From positions 310,001 through 374,000 of the forward strand of contig NZ_LBIC01000007.1 of the NCBI RefSeq assembly GCF_001005725.1: a stretch of DNA of 64,000 bases, given 5' to 3'. Below, piece by piece: positions 45,538-54,853 of this stretch; positions within the stretch are counted from its first letter, which is position 1; each line of letters opens with the position of its first letter. The notes under the pieces were generated by a model. The model saw only the letters and a list, made by a program, of their open reading frames with translations. It did no database searches and had not been told where the DNA came from. The stretch comes from Sphingobium chungbukense (GTDB lineage Bacteria > Pseudomonadota > Alphaproteobacteria > Sphingomonadales > Sphingomonadaceae). A program made the position numbers and the translations under genes.

Positions 45538-46755
45538 ATGACCAGCAATAACCGCGACCTTTTCTCCAAATTCGATTCCCTGATCGCCGAGCGCGAAGCG
45601 CTGCTGGCGACTGGTGTGCGCGATCCCTTCGCGATCGTGATGGATGAGGTGAAGTCCCCGACCCAGGCGGTCATCAAGGGCAAGGACACGATCCTGCTCG
45701 GCACCTATAATTATATGGGCATGACCTTCGATCCGGAGGTGGTCGCAGCAGGCAAGAAGGCACTGGACGATTTCGGCGCGGGCACCACCGGCAGCCGTGT
45801 GCTGAATGGCACCTATCAGGGCCATAAGGAAGTCGAGGAAGCGCTCAAGGATTTCTACGGTACATCAAGCGCCATGGTCTTCTCGACCGGCTATCAGGCC
45901 AATCTGGGCATGATCTCCACCTTGGCGGGCAAGGGCGACTATGTGGTTCTGGATGCAGACAGCCACGCCTCCATCTATGACGGCTGCTTCCTGGGCGACG
46001 CGGAGATCGTCCGCTTCCGCCACAATAGCGTGGAGGATCTGGACAAGCGCCTTGGCCGCCTGCCCGCCGACGCGCTGAAGCTGGTGGTGCTGGAGGGCGT
46101 CTATTCGATGCTGGGCGATGTCGCGCCGCTGCCGGATATGGTGGCCGCCGTGCGTAAGCATCCCAATTGCATGATCCTGGTCGACGAGGCCCATGGCATG
46201 GGCTTTTTCGGTCCCAATGGCCGGGGCGTCTATGAAGAGCAGGGCGTCGAAAAGGAGGTCGATTTCATCGTCGGGACCTTCTCCAAATCGGTCGGCACGG
46301 TGGGCGGCTTCTGCGTGTCCAACCACCCGAAGTTCGAGGTCCTGCGCCTTGTCTGCCGTCCTTATGTCTTCACCGCCTCGCTGCCGCCCAGCGTCGTCGC
46401 CACCGCTGCGACTTCGATCCGCAAACTGATGCATGCGGGAGAGAAGCGCGCCCATCTATGGAAGAACAGCCAGCGGCTGCACAAGGGCCTCACCGATCTC
46501 GGCTTCAAGCTGGGCACCGAAACGCCGCAATCCGCGATCATTGCCGTCATCCTGACCGACCAGGCCCAGGCAGTGGCGATGTGGCAGGCGCTGCTGGAAC
46601 TCGGCCTCTACGTCAACATGGCGCGCCCCCCCGCAACGCCAGCGGGCACCTTCCTGCTGCGCTGCTCGCTCTGCGCGGAACACAGCGATGAGCAGGTCGA
46701 ACAGATCATCACCATGTTCGAAGCGGCGGGGAAGGCGACAGGCGCGATCTGCTGA
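45538..46755 (+). CDS. spt: Serine palmitoyltransferase (405 aa)
   Basis: PLP-dependent condensation of serine with a palmitoyl thioester to 3-ketodihydrosphingosine, first step of sphingolipid synthesis. The sequence closely follows the Sphingomonas paucimobilis enzyme as I remember it: GKDTILLGTYNYMGMTFDP, LDADSHASIYDGC with the PLP-stacking His143, VDEAHGMGFFGPNGRG with Asp216 and His219, and PLP-binding Lys250 in GTFSKSVGT. It is soluble, lacking the membrane helix of eukaryotic SPT. About 15 residues shorter at the N-terminus than the 420-residue type enzyme. Co-oriented with the ACP gene. Confidence 0.96.
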   Translation: MTSNNRDLFSKFDSLIAEREALLATGVRDPFAIVMDEVKSPTQAVIKGKDTILLGTYNYMGMTFDPEVVAAGKKALDDFGAGTTGSRVLNGTYQGHKEVEEALKDFYGTSSAMVFSTGYQANLGMISTLAGKGDYVVLDADSHASIYDGCFLGDAEIVRFRHNSVEDLDKRLGRLPADALKLVVLEGVYSMLGDVAPLPDMVAAVRKHPNCMILVDEAHGMGFFGPNGRGVYEEQGVEKEVDFIVGTFSKSVGTVGGFCVSNHPKFEVLRLVCRPYVFTASLPPSVVATAATSIRKLMHAGEKRAHLWKNSQRLHKGLTDLGFKLGTETPQSAIIAVILTDQAQAVAMWQALLELGLYVNMARPPATPAGTFLLRCSLCAEHSDEQVEQIITMFEAAGKATGAIC

Positions 46756-46877
46756 TCGCGTCTTCAGCGCAGCAGCTCGGCCAGACGGTCGATTATCGCG
46801 ACGGAAGCCCACGCGAAATCGGAACCTTTCACCTATGGCATTTCTCGCGTAAAGCTGTTCGTCTAGTGTAACTATCG

Positions 46878-48869
46878 ATGGCGGACGGCTTTTTCATGGA
46901 TGAGCAGGCTACCGGATGGCGAGCGGCGGCGCGCCGCTTTCTGCCGCTGGTGCTTGTGGTGTTGCTGATCGGGTCGCTGGGAACGTTGCTCTACAGCGCC
47001 AGCAATGCGTCGCGCGATCACCAGCAGGCGCTGGATGAGCAGCGCCGCAGCTATGAGATCATCGCCCTCGCCCGCGCATTCGAAGCGAAGACCGCGCGGG
47101 CCGAGGTGACGCTGGCCCGCTATGTCATCAGCCTCGACCCCGATACCGGGCGCCTGTTCCAGGACCAGTGGCGCACCGCCGCCAGCCAGCTCAAGGCGAT
47201 GAGCTACGCCACGCGCGAGGCGGGTTGGCAGCGGCACAACGTCCAGGCCCTGCAGGTCGCCTTCGACCAGCGCGGCAAGACATTGAGCGAAATCGGGCTG
47301 CGCACCACCTACGACCAGAAGATGACGGCGCTGGCCAAATTCCACCAAGCGGGAAAATCGGAGGATCTGCGCCAGATCACCATGCTGCTCGACCGCGTGA
47401 TCGAGGCGGAAAACGCCCGGTTGCAGGAACGCAGCCAAGCGGTTTCGCTGGCCGGCGACCGCACCGAATGGGTGGGCAAGACGTCGCAGCTGTTCGGGCT
47501 GGTGCTGCTGGTCTGCGTGCTGTTCGCCCTTTGGCTGGCCAATGCCGCCTATTCGGAACGGCGCAACGCCCGGCGGCAGGCGGACACGGAGGGCGAGCGC
47601 GCCGACAGGATGGAAGCGGCGGTGGCGGCGCGGACGGTGGAACTGTCGGACGCCTATGAACGGCTCAAGAAGGAAACCGCAGAGCGCGCTGCGGCCGAGG
47701 AAAATCTGCGCCAGATGCAGAAGATGGATGCTGTCGGCCAACTTACCGGGGGCATCGCGCATGACTTCAACAATATGCTGGCGGTCGTCGTCGGCGGGCT
47801 GGAACTGGCCAAGCGCAAGCTGCGCCTGAAACCGCAGGAGGCGAGCCGTCATCTCGACAATGCGATGGAGGGCGCCAATCGCGCCGCCGCGCTGACCCGC
47901 CGCCTGTTGGCCTTCGCCCGCTCCGAACCGCTGCTGCCCAGCGCGGTCGATCCCGATGGGCTGGTGTCGGGCATCAGCGAACTGATCGACCGATCGATCG
48001 GCGACCAGATCACCATGGCCTTCGACAATCAGGCGAAGGGATGGCGCATCTTCGTCGACCAGCATCAGATGGAAAATGCGATCCTTAACCTCTGCGTCAA
48101 TGCCCGCGACGCGATGGAAGGGCGCGGCCAGCTGGTAATCCGGACCGGCCAGGCGCATCTCGCAGCGAACGAGATCGGTGAGTGCGTTGGGGGCGACTAT
48201 GTAACGCTCACCGTCAGCGACAATGGCTGCGGCATGACACCGGACGTGCTGTCACGGGTGTTTGAGCCTTTCTTCACGACCAAGCCGGTCGGCAAGGGCA
48301 CTGGTCTTGGCCTCAGCCAGATTTTCGGCTTCGTCCATCAGTGCGAGGGCGAGATCCGGATCGAGTCGGAGGTCGGCAAGGGCACCAGCGTCCACATCTA
48401 CCTGCCCCGCCATATCAGCGCGGAGGGCGAGGAACCGGCCGGTGCCCATGCGCCGGAGCGGGAGCCCGTGCTACAACCGCCGACGCGCATATTGGTGGTG
48501 GAAGACGATCCCCGCGTGCTCAACCAGACCATAGCGGCGCTGGCGGAACTGGGACATCTGCCCGTCGCCTGCGACCATCCGTCAAAGGCGGCCAAGCTGC
48601 TGACGAGCCACAGGGACATTGGCCTCATCATGAGCGACGTGCTGATGCCCGACATGACCGGGCCGGAAATGATCCGCACGCTGCCCGCCGCCTATGCCCA
48701 TGTGCCGGTGCTGTTCGTGACCGGATATGCGGGCGACACCACCGGAAGCGCTGATTTCGCGGGACATGAGGTGCTGCGCAAGCCCTACACGCTGATGGGC
48801 CTTTCCCATGCGCTGTCCCATGCACTCAGCGGATCGCACCACCCCGGAACAGCCGCGGCAGCAGAGTGA
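46878..48869 (+). CDS. Hybrid sensor histidine kinase with C-terminal receiver domain (663 aa)
   Basis: Membrane-bound two-component sensor: transmembrane helix at about 20-40, a periplasmic CHASE3-like helical region (about 42-200), second helix at about 204-224, coiled coil, then a HisKA/HATPase core with phospho-acceptor His295 in GGIAHDFNN, N box NLCVNARDAM, and G boxes SDNGCGM and GKGTGLGLS. The receiver domain (from about 535) has acidic pocket VVEDD, phospho-Asp in MSDVLMPDM, VTGYAG and LRKPY. No response-regulator gene adjoins. The 3' end overlaps the convergent cytidylyltransferase-like gene by 44 bases. Confidence 0.93.
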   Translation: MADGFFMDEQATGWRAAARRFLPLVLVVLLIGSLGTLLYSASNASRDHQQALDEQRRSYEIIALARAFEAKTARAEVTLARYVISLDPDTGRLFQDQWRTAASQLKAMSYATREAGWQRHNVQALQVAFDQRGKTLSEIGLRTTYDQKMTALAKFHQAGKSEDLRQITMLLDRVIEAENARLQERSQAVSLAGDRTEWVGKTSQLFGLVLLVCVLFALWLANAAYSERRNARRQADTEGERADRMEAAVAARTVELSDAYERLKKETAERAAAEENLRQMQKMDAVGQLTGGIAHDFNNMLAVVVGGLELAKRKLRLKPQEASRHLDNAMEGANRAAALTRRLLAFARSEPLLPSAVDPDGLVSGISELIDRSIGDQITMAFDNQAKGWRIFVDQHQMENAILNLCVNARDAMEGRGQLVIRTGQAHLAANEIGECVGGDYVTLTVSDNGCGMTPDVLSRVFEPFFTTKPVGKGTGLGLSQIFGFVHQCEGEIRIESEVGKGTSVHIYLPRHISAEGEEPAGAHAPEREPVLQPPTRILVVEDDPRVLNQTIAALAELGHLPVACDHPSKAAKLLTSHRDIGLIMSDVLMPDMTGPEMIRTLPAAYAHVPVLFVTGYAGDTTGSADFAGHEVLRKPYTLMGLSHALSHALSGSHHPGTAAAAE

Positions 48870-49707
48870 GCGCACCGAGCAGCGGCCAGCGCCGCTGCCA
48901 GGGCCTGATCTCGATCTGCGTACCGGCGTGGCGGTTGATCTTCCACGCCAGATAATCGATGCCGCCCGCATAGGTGAAGCTCGCCTTGGCGAGACGAATG
49001 ACCGACAACCACTTGCCGCGCCGTTGCAAGCGGCGCCAGCGGCTGGCAGCTTCCTCCGGTATGGGTGATGGCGGCAGGCCCTGCGCCAGCGCCGCCTGTC
49101 CGAAACGGCGATAACGGTCCGGATCGGCCTCGACGATGGAGAGCGAACGCCCCTTCCTTTCCGCGCGCAATTCGGCGCCGTAGGTCAGCGTGAAACCCGT
49201 CTTCCAGAGCGTCAGAGCATCCTGCGCATGCGCGAGAGGCCGGGCGAGCGACAGCAAGGTCGGCGCCGCGTTGGCAACGGCGCCGATCGCGCGCTGGCGC
49301 GCGAGGTCGTCCGCCGCCCAGAGCAGTCGCGCCGGTTGAGCGAAACGCGCCCAGACCGACACATTGTCGGCAGCAGGGCCGTTGAGCCGCGCAAAATCCG
49401 CCTCCGACAGAACCGCATATTTGGCGATCAGACCGTTATGCTCGAAGGGGAAGACATTGGGCGGGATCAGCCGGTTGGCGGCCGCCAGCCAGCGCTTGCC
49501 ATAGGCGGCGCGATAGTCCGACACGATCAGATAGAAATCCAGCATCAGGCCATCGAGATTCTTTTCCCGCAGACAGGAGCCGTAGAACAGCACCGCGCGC
49601 GAGGCGTCGGGATATTGGGCGGCCAGCGCCCCCGCCATCGCCGCGGCGCGCGGATCGGCCGGTGCGCAAAGTTCGGCGGTGACGAGGGAGATGAGTTGGT
49701 TCGGCAT
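48826..49707 (-). CDS. Tam41-like putative cytidylyltransferase (293 aa)
   Basis: I do not know a bacterial name for this protein, but its motif order matches mitochondrial Tam41/Mmp37 (CTP:phosphatidate cytidylyltransferase): AVLFYGSCLREKN for the nucleotidyltransferase FxYGS loop, then LDGLMLDFYLIVSD (Tam41 xMLDFxxxVxD), GLIAKYAVLSEADF (xIKYGVxS) and ARFAQPARLL (AGRLQKPV). The C-terminal half is helical and basic. If right, it activates a phosphatidate-like lipid with CTP at the membrane surface. It lies beside spt, ACP and a sensor kinase, so a phospho-sphingolipid role is possible. ATG at 49707 is preferred to 49755. Confidence 0.5.
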   Translation of the reverse strand: MPNQLISLVTAELCAPADPRAAAMAGALAAQYPDASRAVLFYGSCLREKNLDGLMLDFYLIVSDYRAAYGKRWLAAANRLIPPNVFPFEHNGLIAKYAVLSEADFARLNGPAADNVSVWARFAQPARLLWAADDLARQRAIGAVANAAPTLLSLARPLAHAQDALTLWKTGFTLTYGAELRAERKGRSLSIVEADPDRYRRFGQAALAQGLPPSPIPEEAASRWRRLQRRGKWLSVIRLAKASFTYAGGIDYLAWKINRHAGTQIEIRPWQRRWPLLGALTLLPRLFRGGAIR

Positions 49708-49803
49708 GACCGGAGGACCTAGACCATTTCCGTTCCGCGGGAAATCCGCGTCCAATCGTGATCTTAGCCGCTTATTAGGAGACGATGGATAAGCTGCACG
49801 CCC

Positions 49804-50486
49804 ATGATGCGAAAGATTTTCGGCCGCAAATCACCCGGCACTCCGCCTCTATCTCCACCGGATCGGGAGCGTATCGACCTTTCAATGAAAGACATGGCGC
49901 AATATTGCACGGCCATGGCGCGCCGACGCGGATATCCTGAGGATTCGCTGGACATGATCGCGGGTCGTGTCTCCTTCCTCGAACAGCGCGGTCTGCCTGG
50001 TTTTGCCGCCTTCGCAAAGGAAATGCTATCGTACTCGAACGAGGCCCTGTCCGAGCGGGCCAGCGCCCGCCGGAAAAACGGATCGATGGGCGCTCCTGCC
50101 CCTTTGTCACCGGCATTACGATCGCCAATGAGATCGACGGCTATCTGGCACTGCCCCAGGACAAGGTTGCGATCCTGCCAGCTCCCAGCCATCCTGTGCT
50201 GTTGCTCCCCAAGCTGGCACAACTTGCCGGACCACGCGGCGTTATCATCGCTGCTCAATGGTATTTGGCCGGTGATAATGTCGCGGCGACCCTGGTAGAT
50301 GGCCATCGAATCGCGCATTTTGGGCCGGTCGATCCGCTGTTCCAGAGCGATGAGATCGGCCTCAGCCGCTTTGCCGAGGAGACGACCCCACTCCCTGCTA
50401 CGCTGCGTGCCGCGTATATCGACCAAGTCGACATTCCCGCCAGGGTGCTACGCAGGGTGATGCACTATATCGAGACCGGCCAATGA
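49804..50486 (+). pseudogene. Gene of unknown function split by a one-base frameshift
   Basis: Frame 1 (49804 onward) codes for a charged protein (ERIDLSMKDMAQYCTAMARR, GFAAFAKEMLSYSNEAL) up to an AAAAA run at 50074-50078. Coding character then continues in the next frame (SCPFVTGITIANEIDGYLAL to the stop at 50486), which has no good start of its own. Adding one A restores a continuous product of about 228 residues through RRKKRIDGRSCPFV. The stop overlaps the next gene start as ATGA, as expected for a coupled intact gene. It may be a real recent mutation, a sequencing error in a homopolymer, or slippage. No family recognised. Confidence 0.75.
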
Positions 50487-50794
50487 CGATCTATAATCAA
50501 ACAGCCGCCGTTCTAGCTAAGGATGACCGCATTCCACTCCTTTATCAGCAGGCTTCACCTGGCGATCGGTCTATCCTGCCGATGATGCTGGACCGCGAAG
50601 ACAGTGTCGGCAGCACCAGCGCGGACAGCCCCAATGATCGCCTCTGGTCCTGCTTTGCCGAGCACGGATGGATGGAACCGAGCCAAGGCGGCGCTCCCCT
50701 GCCGGGCAGCCGGGGCTTCCGCCTGACAGAAGCGGGGCGCCGGGCATTGCCCGTCCTCCTTGCCCTACTGCACAAGGACAGCGCACTAGGTTGA
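50483..50794 (+). CDS. Hypothetical protein, 103 aa
   Basis: Starts with an ATGA overlap with the preceding frameshifted gene, so the two are a translational pair. The product is soluble; the C-terminal GFRLTEAGRRALPVLLALL resembles the last helix and wing of winged-helix proteins, and DRLWSCFAEHGWMEP might be part of a small DNA-binding fold, but there is no firm match. Function unknown. It is convergent with the DUF938 methyltransferase gene, 14 bases away. Confidence 0.65.
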   Translation: MTIYNQTAAVLAKDDRIPLLYQQASPGDRSILPMMLDREDSVGSTSADSPNDRLWSCFAEHGWMEPSQGGAPLPGSRGFRLTEAGRRALPVLLALLHKDSALG

Positions 50795-50808
50795 GCAGGT
50801 TCGGCGTG

Positions 50809-51450
50809 TCAGGTCCGACGGAATAGCAGTGACAAATTATTCGCAGGCATTTCGACCAGCCCGTCGAAGGCGAGGTCTTGTACCTGTGCAGCCGCGATCA
50901 CATCCTCAATCGCGCGGATGCCCCAGCGCGGATCGCGAGCTCTGAGCGAAGCATCGAAGGCCAAATTACTCCGCGCGGTTTCGACGTCCGCCTGGAGATA
51001 AGGACCGTAGAGGTAGAGCAAACCGCCCGGCGGCAGCACTCTGCCCGCGCCCCTCAACAAGCCGAGCGTCGCTGTCCAGGGGCTGATGTGGACCATGTTG
51101 ATGCACAGGATCGCGTCGGCCCTGTCCATCGGCCAATCGGCCTCCGCATCGAGTCTGATCGGCGACCGGACATTGGCTAGGCCGGCTTCGGCACGCCATG
51201 CCTCGATGGAGGCCAGTGCCGCCGGATCGGGATCGCTCGGCTGCCAGTCGAGCGCATGCAGCGCGGCAGCGAAATGGATCGCATGTTCGCCGCTGCCGCT
51301 CGCTACCTCCAGCACGAGTCCGGAGGGCGGCAGCGCCTCCCGTAACACGGCAAGAATGGCATCACGATTGCGCAGCGTCGCGGGAGCGAAACGCTTATTC
51401 CCGCCAACGGGGCCGGAACCGGGTTCCCACGGTTCCGGCCGGTCCGTCAT
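50809..51450 (-). CDS. DUF938 SAM-dependent methyltransferase-like protein (213 aa)
   Basis: Class I methyltransferase fold: LVLEVASGSGEHAIHFA (about 45-61) is motif I, SDPDPAAL the acidic second strand end, and CINMVHISPW the post-I/motif IV region characteristic of the DUF938/METTL26 family. N-terminal GGNKRFAPATLRNRDAI is also family-typical. Substrate unknown. Its start overlaps the gcvPB stop by four bases (ATGA), so it is the last gene of the glycine-cleavage operon; a SAM-linked one-carbon connection is plausible but unproven. Confidence 0.88.
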   Translation of the reverse strand: MTDRPEPWEPGSGPVGGNKRFAPATLRNRDAILAVLREALPPSGLVLEVASGSGEHAIHFAAALHALDWQPSDPDPAALASIEAWRAEAGLANVRSPIRLDAEADWPMDRADAILCINMVHISPWTATLGLLRGAGRVLPPGGLLYLYGPYLQADVETARSNLAFDASLRARDPRWGIRAIEDVIAAAQVQDLAFDGLVEMPANNLSLLFRRT

Positions 51451-53012
51451 TCGGCGGCCTGCGCCAGTGCCGGTTCGGTCCAGGTCAGGACCGGCTTGCG
51501 CGCGGCAAGCGTCTCGTCCAGGCGGCGGCGTGGGGCGAAATAGGGAGCGCCCTTGAGCGCTTCATCCCCCGCCTTGGCACGTTCGGCGAGGTTCCGCAGC
51601 GCCATGATGAACTGGTCGAGCGCGGCCTTGCTTTCCGTTTCGGTCGGTTCGACCAGCATCGCTCCATGGACGACCAGCGGGAAATACATGGTCATCGGGT
51701 GGAAGCCTTCGTCGATCAGCCCCTTGGCGATGTCGAGCGTGGTGAAGCCCTCGGCGAGCCCCTTGTCGCTGAACAGCGCCTCATGCATGCACGGACCGCT
51801 GCCGCCGAACGGCGCGTCGAGCACATCGTCCAGGCTGCGCAGGATGTAATTGGCGTTCAGCACCGCGTCGCTCGCGACCTGACGCAGACCGTCCGCACCG
51901 TGGCTAAGGATATAGGTCAGCGCGCGGGTGAACATTCCCATCTGACCGTGGAAGGCGACCATGCGACCGAAGGTCTGGCCGTGATGCTCCTCCGCCGTTT
52001 CCTCCTCGACCAGCACGAAGGCGTCGCCCCGGCGTTCGACGAAGGGCAGAGGCGCGAAGGGAGCGAGCGCTTCGGACAGCACCACCGGCCCCGAACCGGG
52101 ACCACCGCCGCCATGGGGCGTCGAGAAGGTCTTGTGCAGGTTGATGTGCATCGCGTCGACGCCCAGGTCGCCGGGACGGACCCGCCCGACGATGGCGTTG
52201 AAGTTCGCACCGTCGCAATAGACGAAGGCCCCGGCGGCATGCACCGCGTCGGAGATCGTCTTCATGTCGCGCTCGAACAGGCCGCAGGTGTTGGGGTTGG
52301 TGATCATCACCGCCGCCACATCAGCGCCAAGGCGGGCCTTGAGCGCTTCGAGGTCAACCCGGCCATCCGGGGTCGCCGGAATATCCTCCACCTTGTAACC
52401 ACAGAAGGCGGCGGTGGCCGGGTTGGTGCCATGGGCGCTCTCCGGGACGAGGATGACACTACGGGCGTCGCCGCGCGCTTCCAGCGCGGCGCGGATCGCC
52501 AGCAGGCCGCACAGCTCGCCATGCGCGCCCGCCTTGGGGCTCATCGCGACCGAATGCATGCCGGTCAGCGTCACCAGCCATTGCGCCAGTTCATGGATCA
52601 CCGCCAGCGCGCCCTGCACCGTCGATTGCGGCGCAAGCGGGTGAAGGTCCGCGAAGCCGGGCATCCGCGCCACCTTCTCGTTCAGGCGCGGATTATGCTT
52701 CATCGTGCAGGAGCCGAGCGGAAACAGCCCCAGGTCGATGGCGTAATTCTGGCGGCTGAGGCGGGTATAATGGCGCACCGTCTCCTGCTCCGACAGGCCG
52801 GGCAGGCCGATGGCATCGGTGCGGACAAGGTTGCCAAGGCGGCTGGCGACCTTCGGCGCTTCCGCGAAATCGACGCCGGTGGTGGCGGTCGAGCCGATCT
52901 CGAAGATCAGGGCTTCCTCCAGCATCAGCGCGCGGTTGCCCGTGGCGGTGGCCGTGCCGGCTTCAGCTACAGCTTGCGGCGCGGTGGGGCGGCCTTCCTT
53001 CAGCATGGTCAT
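51447..53012 (-). CDS. gcvPB: Glycine dehydrogenase (decarboxylating) subunit 2, P-protein beta (521 aa)
   Basis: PLP-containing half of the two-subunit P-protein, which decarboxylates glycine and loads aminomethyl onto GcvH. The PLP lysine lies in [17 protein letters not shown] (around residue 293). Other landmarks: [18 protein letters not shown] and [13 protein letters not shown]. The start overlaps the gcvPA stop (ATGA), and the stop overlaps the methyltransferase start. The split P-protein is usual in alphaproteobacteria other than rhizobia. Confidence 0.97.
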   Translation of the reverse strand: MTMLKEGRPTAPQAVAEAGTATATGNRALMLEEALIFEIGSTATTGVDFAEAPKVASRLGNLVRTDAIGLPGLSEQETVRHYTRLSRQNYAIDLGLFPLGSCTMKHNPRLNEKVARMPGFADLHPLAPQSTVQGALAVIHELAQWLVTLTGMHSVAMSPKAGAHGELCGLLAIRAALEARGDARSVILVPESAHGTNPATAAFCGYKVEDIPATPDGRVDLEALKARLGADVAAVMITNPNTCGLFERDMKTISDAVHAAGAFVYCDGANFNAIVGRVRPGDLGVDAMHINLHKTFSTPHGGGGPGSGPVVLSEALAPFAPLPFVERRGDAFVLVEEETAEEHHGQTFGRMVAFHGQMGMFTRALTYILSHGADGLRQVASDAVLNANYILRSLDDVLDAPFGGSGPCMHEALFSDKGLAEGFTTLDIAKGLIDEGFHPMTMYFPLVVHGAMLVEPTETESKAALDQFIMALRNLAERAKAGDEALKGAPYFAPRRRLDETLAARKPVLTWTEPALAQAAE

Positions 53013-54367
53013 GCCAGTTCCTCCTCAAGCGCCTTGGCAAAGGCCTCGATGTCCTCGCTCGTCACGGTTTCGGTGACGGCGACGACCAGACCGTGGCCGA
53101 TCTCCGGCGCGTCCGGGAACAGACGGCCCAGCGATACGCCGCCCAGCACGCCCTTGTCGGCAAGGTTGCGCACAACGTCGCGGGCGTCCTTCGACAGCAC
53201 CAGCGTGAATTCGTTGAAGAAGCTGTCGTTGAGCAACTTCACGCCCGGAACCTGCGCCAGACGGTCGGCGGCCTGACAGGCAAGCGCATGGTTGAGGCCC
53301 GCCAGTTCGCGCAGCCCCTTCTCACCCAGCAACGTCATGTGGATGCTGAACGCCAGCGCGCAGAGGCCGGAATTGGTGCATATGTTCGACGTCGCCTTTT
53401 CGCGGCGGATATGCTGCTCGCGGGTCGAGAGCGTCAGGACGAAGCCCCGCTTGCCCGCGGCGTCCACCGTTTCACCGCAAAGCCGCCCCGGCATCTGGCG
53501 GACATATTTCTGCTTGCAGCCGAAGAGGCCGAGATAAGGGCCACCGAACTGGAGGCCGACGCCGATCGACTGGCCTTCGCCGACAACGATGTCCGCGCCC
53601 ATATGGCCCGGCGCCTTGATCGCGCCCAAGGCGACAGGCTCCGTCACCACGGCGACCAGCAGCGCGCCTGCCGCATGGGCGGCCTCGGCCAGCGGCGTCA
53701 GGTCGTCGATGCGGCCGAGAATGTCGGGATATTGGACGACGACACAGCTCGTATCCTGGTCGATCCCCGCGATCAGCGCGTCGATATCGGTCGCCGCGTC
53801 CAGCGTCGGCGCCTGATGCACCAGTGCGTCGCCGGTGAATTTCGCCATGGTGTTGGCGACCGAGACATAATGGGGATGCAGGCCCGACGACAGGATCGCC
53901 TTGCCCCGCCTGGTGATGCGGCGGGCCATGCCGATCGCTTCCCAGCAGGCGGTCGAACCGTCATACATGGACGCGTTGGCCACGTCGCAGCCCAGCAGTC
54001 GCGCGACCTGGGTCTGGAATTCAAACAGCACCTGCAACGTGCCCTGCGCGATTTCCGGCTGATAAGGCGTATAGGCGGTCAGAAACTCGCCGCGCTGGAT
54101 CAGGTGATCGACGCTGGCGGGCACATGATGCCGATAGGCGCCTGCGCCGAGGAAGAAGGGCGCCTCCCCCGCCGACAGATTTTTCCGCGCCAGCGCCGCC
54201 ATATGGCGCTCGACCGCCAGCTCGCTGACATGATCGGGCAGGCCAGCAATTTTGTCAGAAAGCCGGGCCTCAGCGGGAACATCCACGAACAGGTCGTCGA
54301 TGGAGGTCGCGCCGATGACGGACAGCATCTCCTGCCGGTCGGTGTCGGTAAGGGGTAGGTAGCGCAT
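53009..54367 (-). CDS. gcvPA: Glycine dehydrogenase (decarboxylating) subunit 1, P-protein alpha (452 aa)
   Basis: Partner of GcvPB in the P-protein. Recognised from [19 protein letters not shown] at the start, [18 protein letters not shown] (about 97-114), [18 protein letters not shown] and [10 protein letters not shown]. The start at 54367 has AGGA eight bases upstream; an in-frame extension to 54418 lacks a ribosome site and enters the gap after gcvH. Third gene of the operon; 52 bases separate it from gcvH. Confidence 0.97.
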   Translation of the reverse strand: MRYLPLTDTDRQEMLSVIGATSIDDLFVDVPAEARLSDKIAGLPDHVSELAVERHMAALARKNLSAGEAPFFLGAGAYRHHVPASVDHLIQRGEFLTAYTPYQPEIAQGTLQVLFEFQTQVARLLGCDVANASMYDGSTACWEAIGMARRITRRGKAILSSGLHPHYVSVANTMAKFTGDALVHQAPTLDAATDIDALIAGIDQDTSCVVVQYPDILGRIDDLTPLAEAAHAAGALLVAVVTEPVALGAIKAPGHMGADIVVGEGQSIGVGLQFGGPYLGLFGCKQKYVRQMPGRLCGETVDAAGKRGFVLTLSTREQHIRREKATSNICTNSGLCALAFSIHMTLLGEKGLRELAGLNHALACQAADRLAQVPGVKLLNDSFFNEFTLVLSKDARDVVRNLADKGVLGGVSLGRLFPDAPEIGHGLVVAVTETVTSEDIEAFAKALEEELA

Positions 54368-54419
54368 GATATTTTCCTGCGGCGCCATCCCCGGACGACC
54401 GGAGATGGCGGTGATCAAA

Positions 54420-54791
54420 TCAAAGCGAAGCCACGAACTTCTTGTAGGCGGCTTCGTTCATCAGGCCTTCCAGTTCGCTCGCATCGGCGATGCGCAGCTT
54501 GAAGAACCAGCCATCTTCCTCAGCGTCGCTGTTCACCAGCGCGGGTTCGTCCTCCAGCGCGCTGTTGGTTTCGACGACTTCGCCCGAGATCGGCGCGTAG
54601 ACGTCCGAAGCGGCCTTGACCGACTCGACGACGGCGGCGTCGTCGCCCTTTTCGAAGCTGGTGCCCTCGGCGGGCAGTTCGACGAACACGATGTCGCCCA
54701 ACTGCTCCTGCGCATAGTCGGTGATGCCGACGGTGGCGATTTCGCCCTCGACATCGATCCATTCATGTTCGTCGGTGAAATAACGGCTCAT
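54420..54791 (-). CDS. gcvH: Glycine cleavage system H protein (123 aa)
   Basis: Lipoyl carrier shuttling the aminomethyl group among P, T and L proteins. The lipoylated Lys59 is in [14 protein letters not shown], within the barrel-sandwich fold ([19 protein letters not shown] at the start). ATG at 54791 with GGGAGA upstream; longer frame to 54845 is untranslated. Sits between gcvT and gcvPA. Confidence 0.97.
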   Translation of the reverse strand: MSRYFTDEHEWIDVEGEIATVGITDYAQEQLGDIVFVELPAEGTSFEKGDDAAVVESVKAASDVYAPISGEVVETNSALEDEPALVNSDAEEDGWFFKLRIADASELEGLMNEAAYKKFVASL

Positions 54792-54853
54792 GGTTGTTCT
54801 CCCCTCGGAGTGATTTGCTTGAAAATCACGACCAACAAAAAACAAAAGAAAAA

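Noticed and set aside
44557..46755. Complete Pycsar anti-phage system
   Set aside because: Only an effector-like membrane protein is present; no nucleotide cyclase gene lies within several kilobases.
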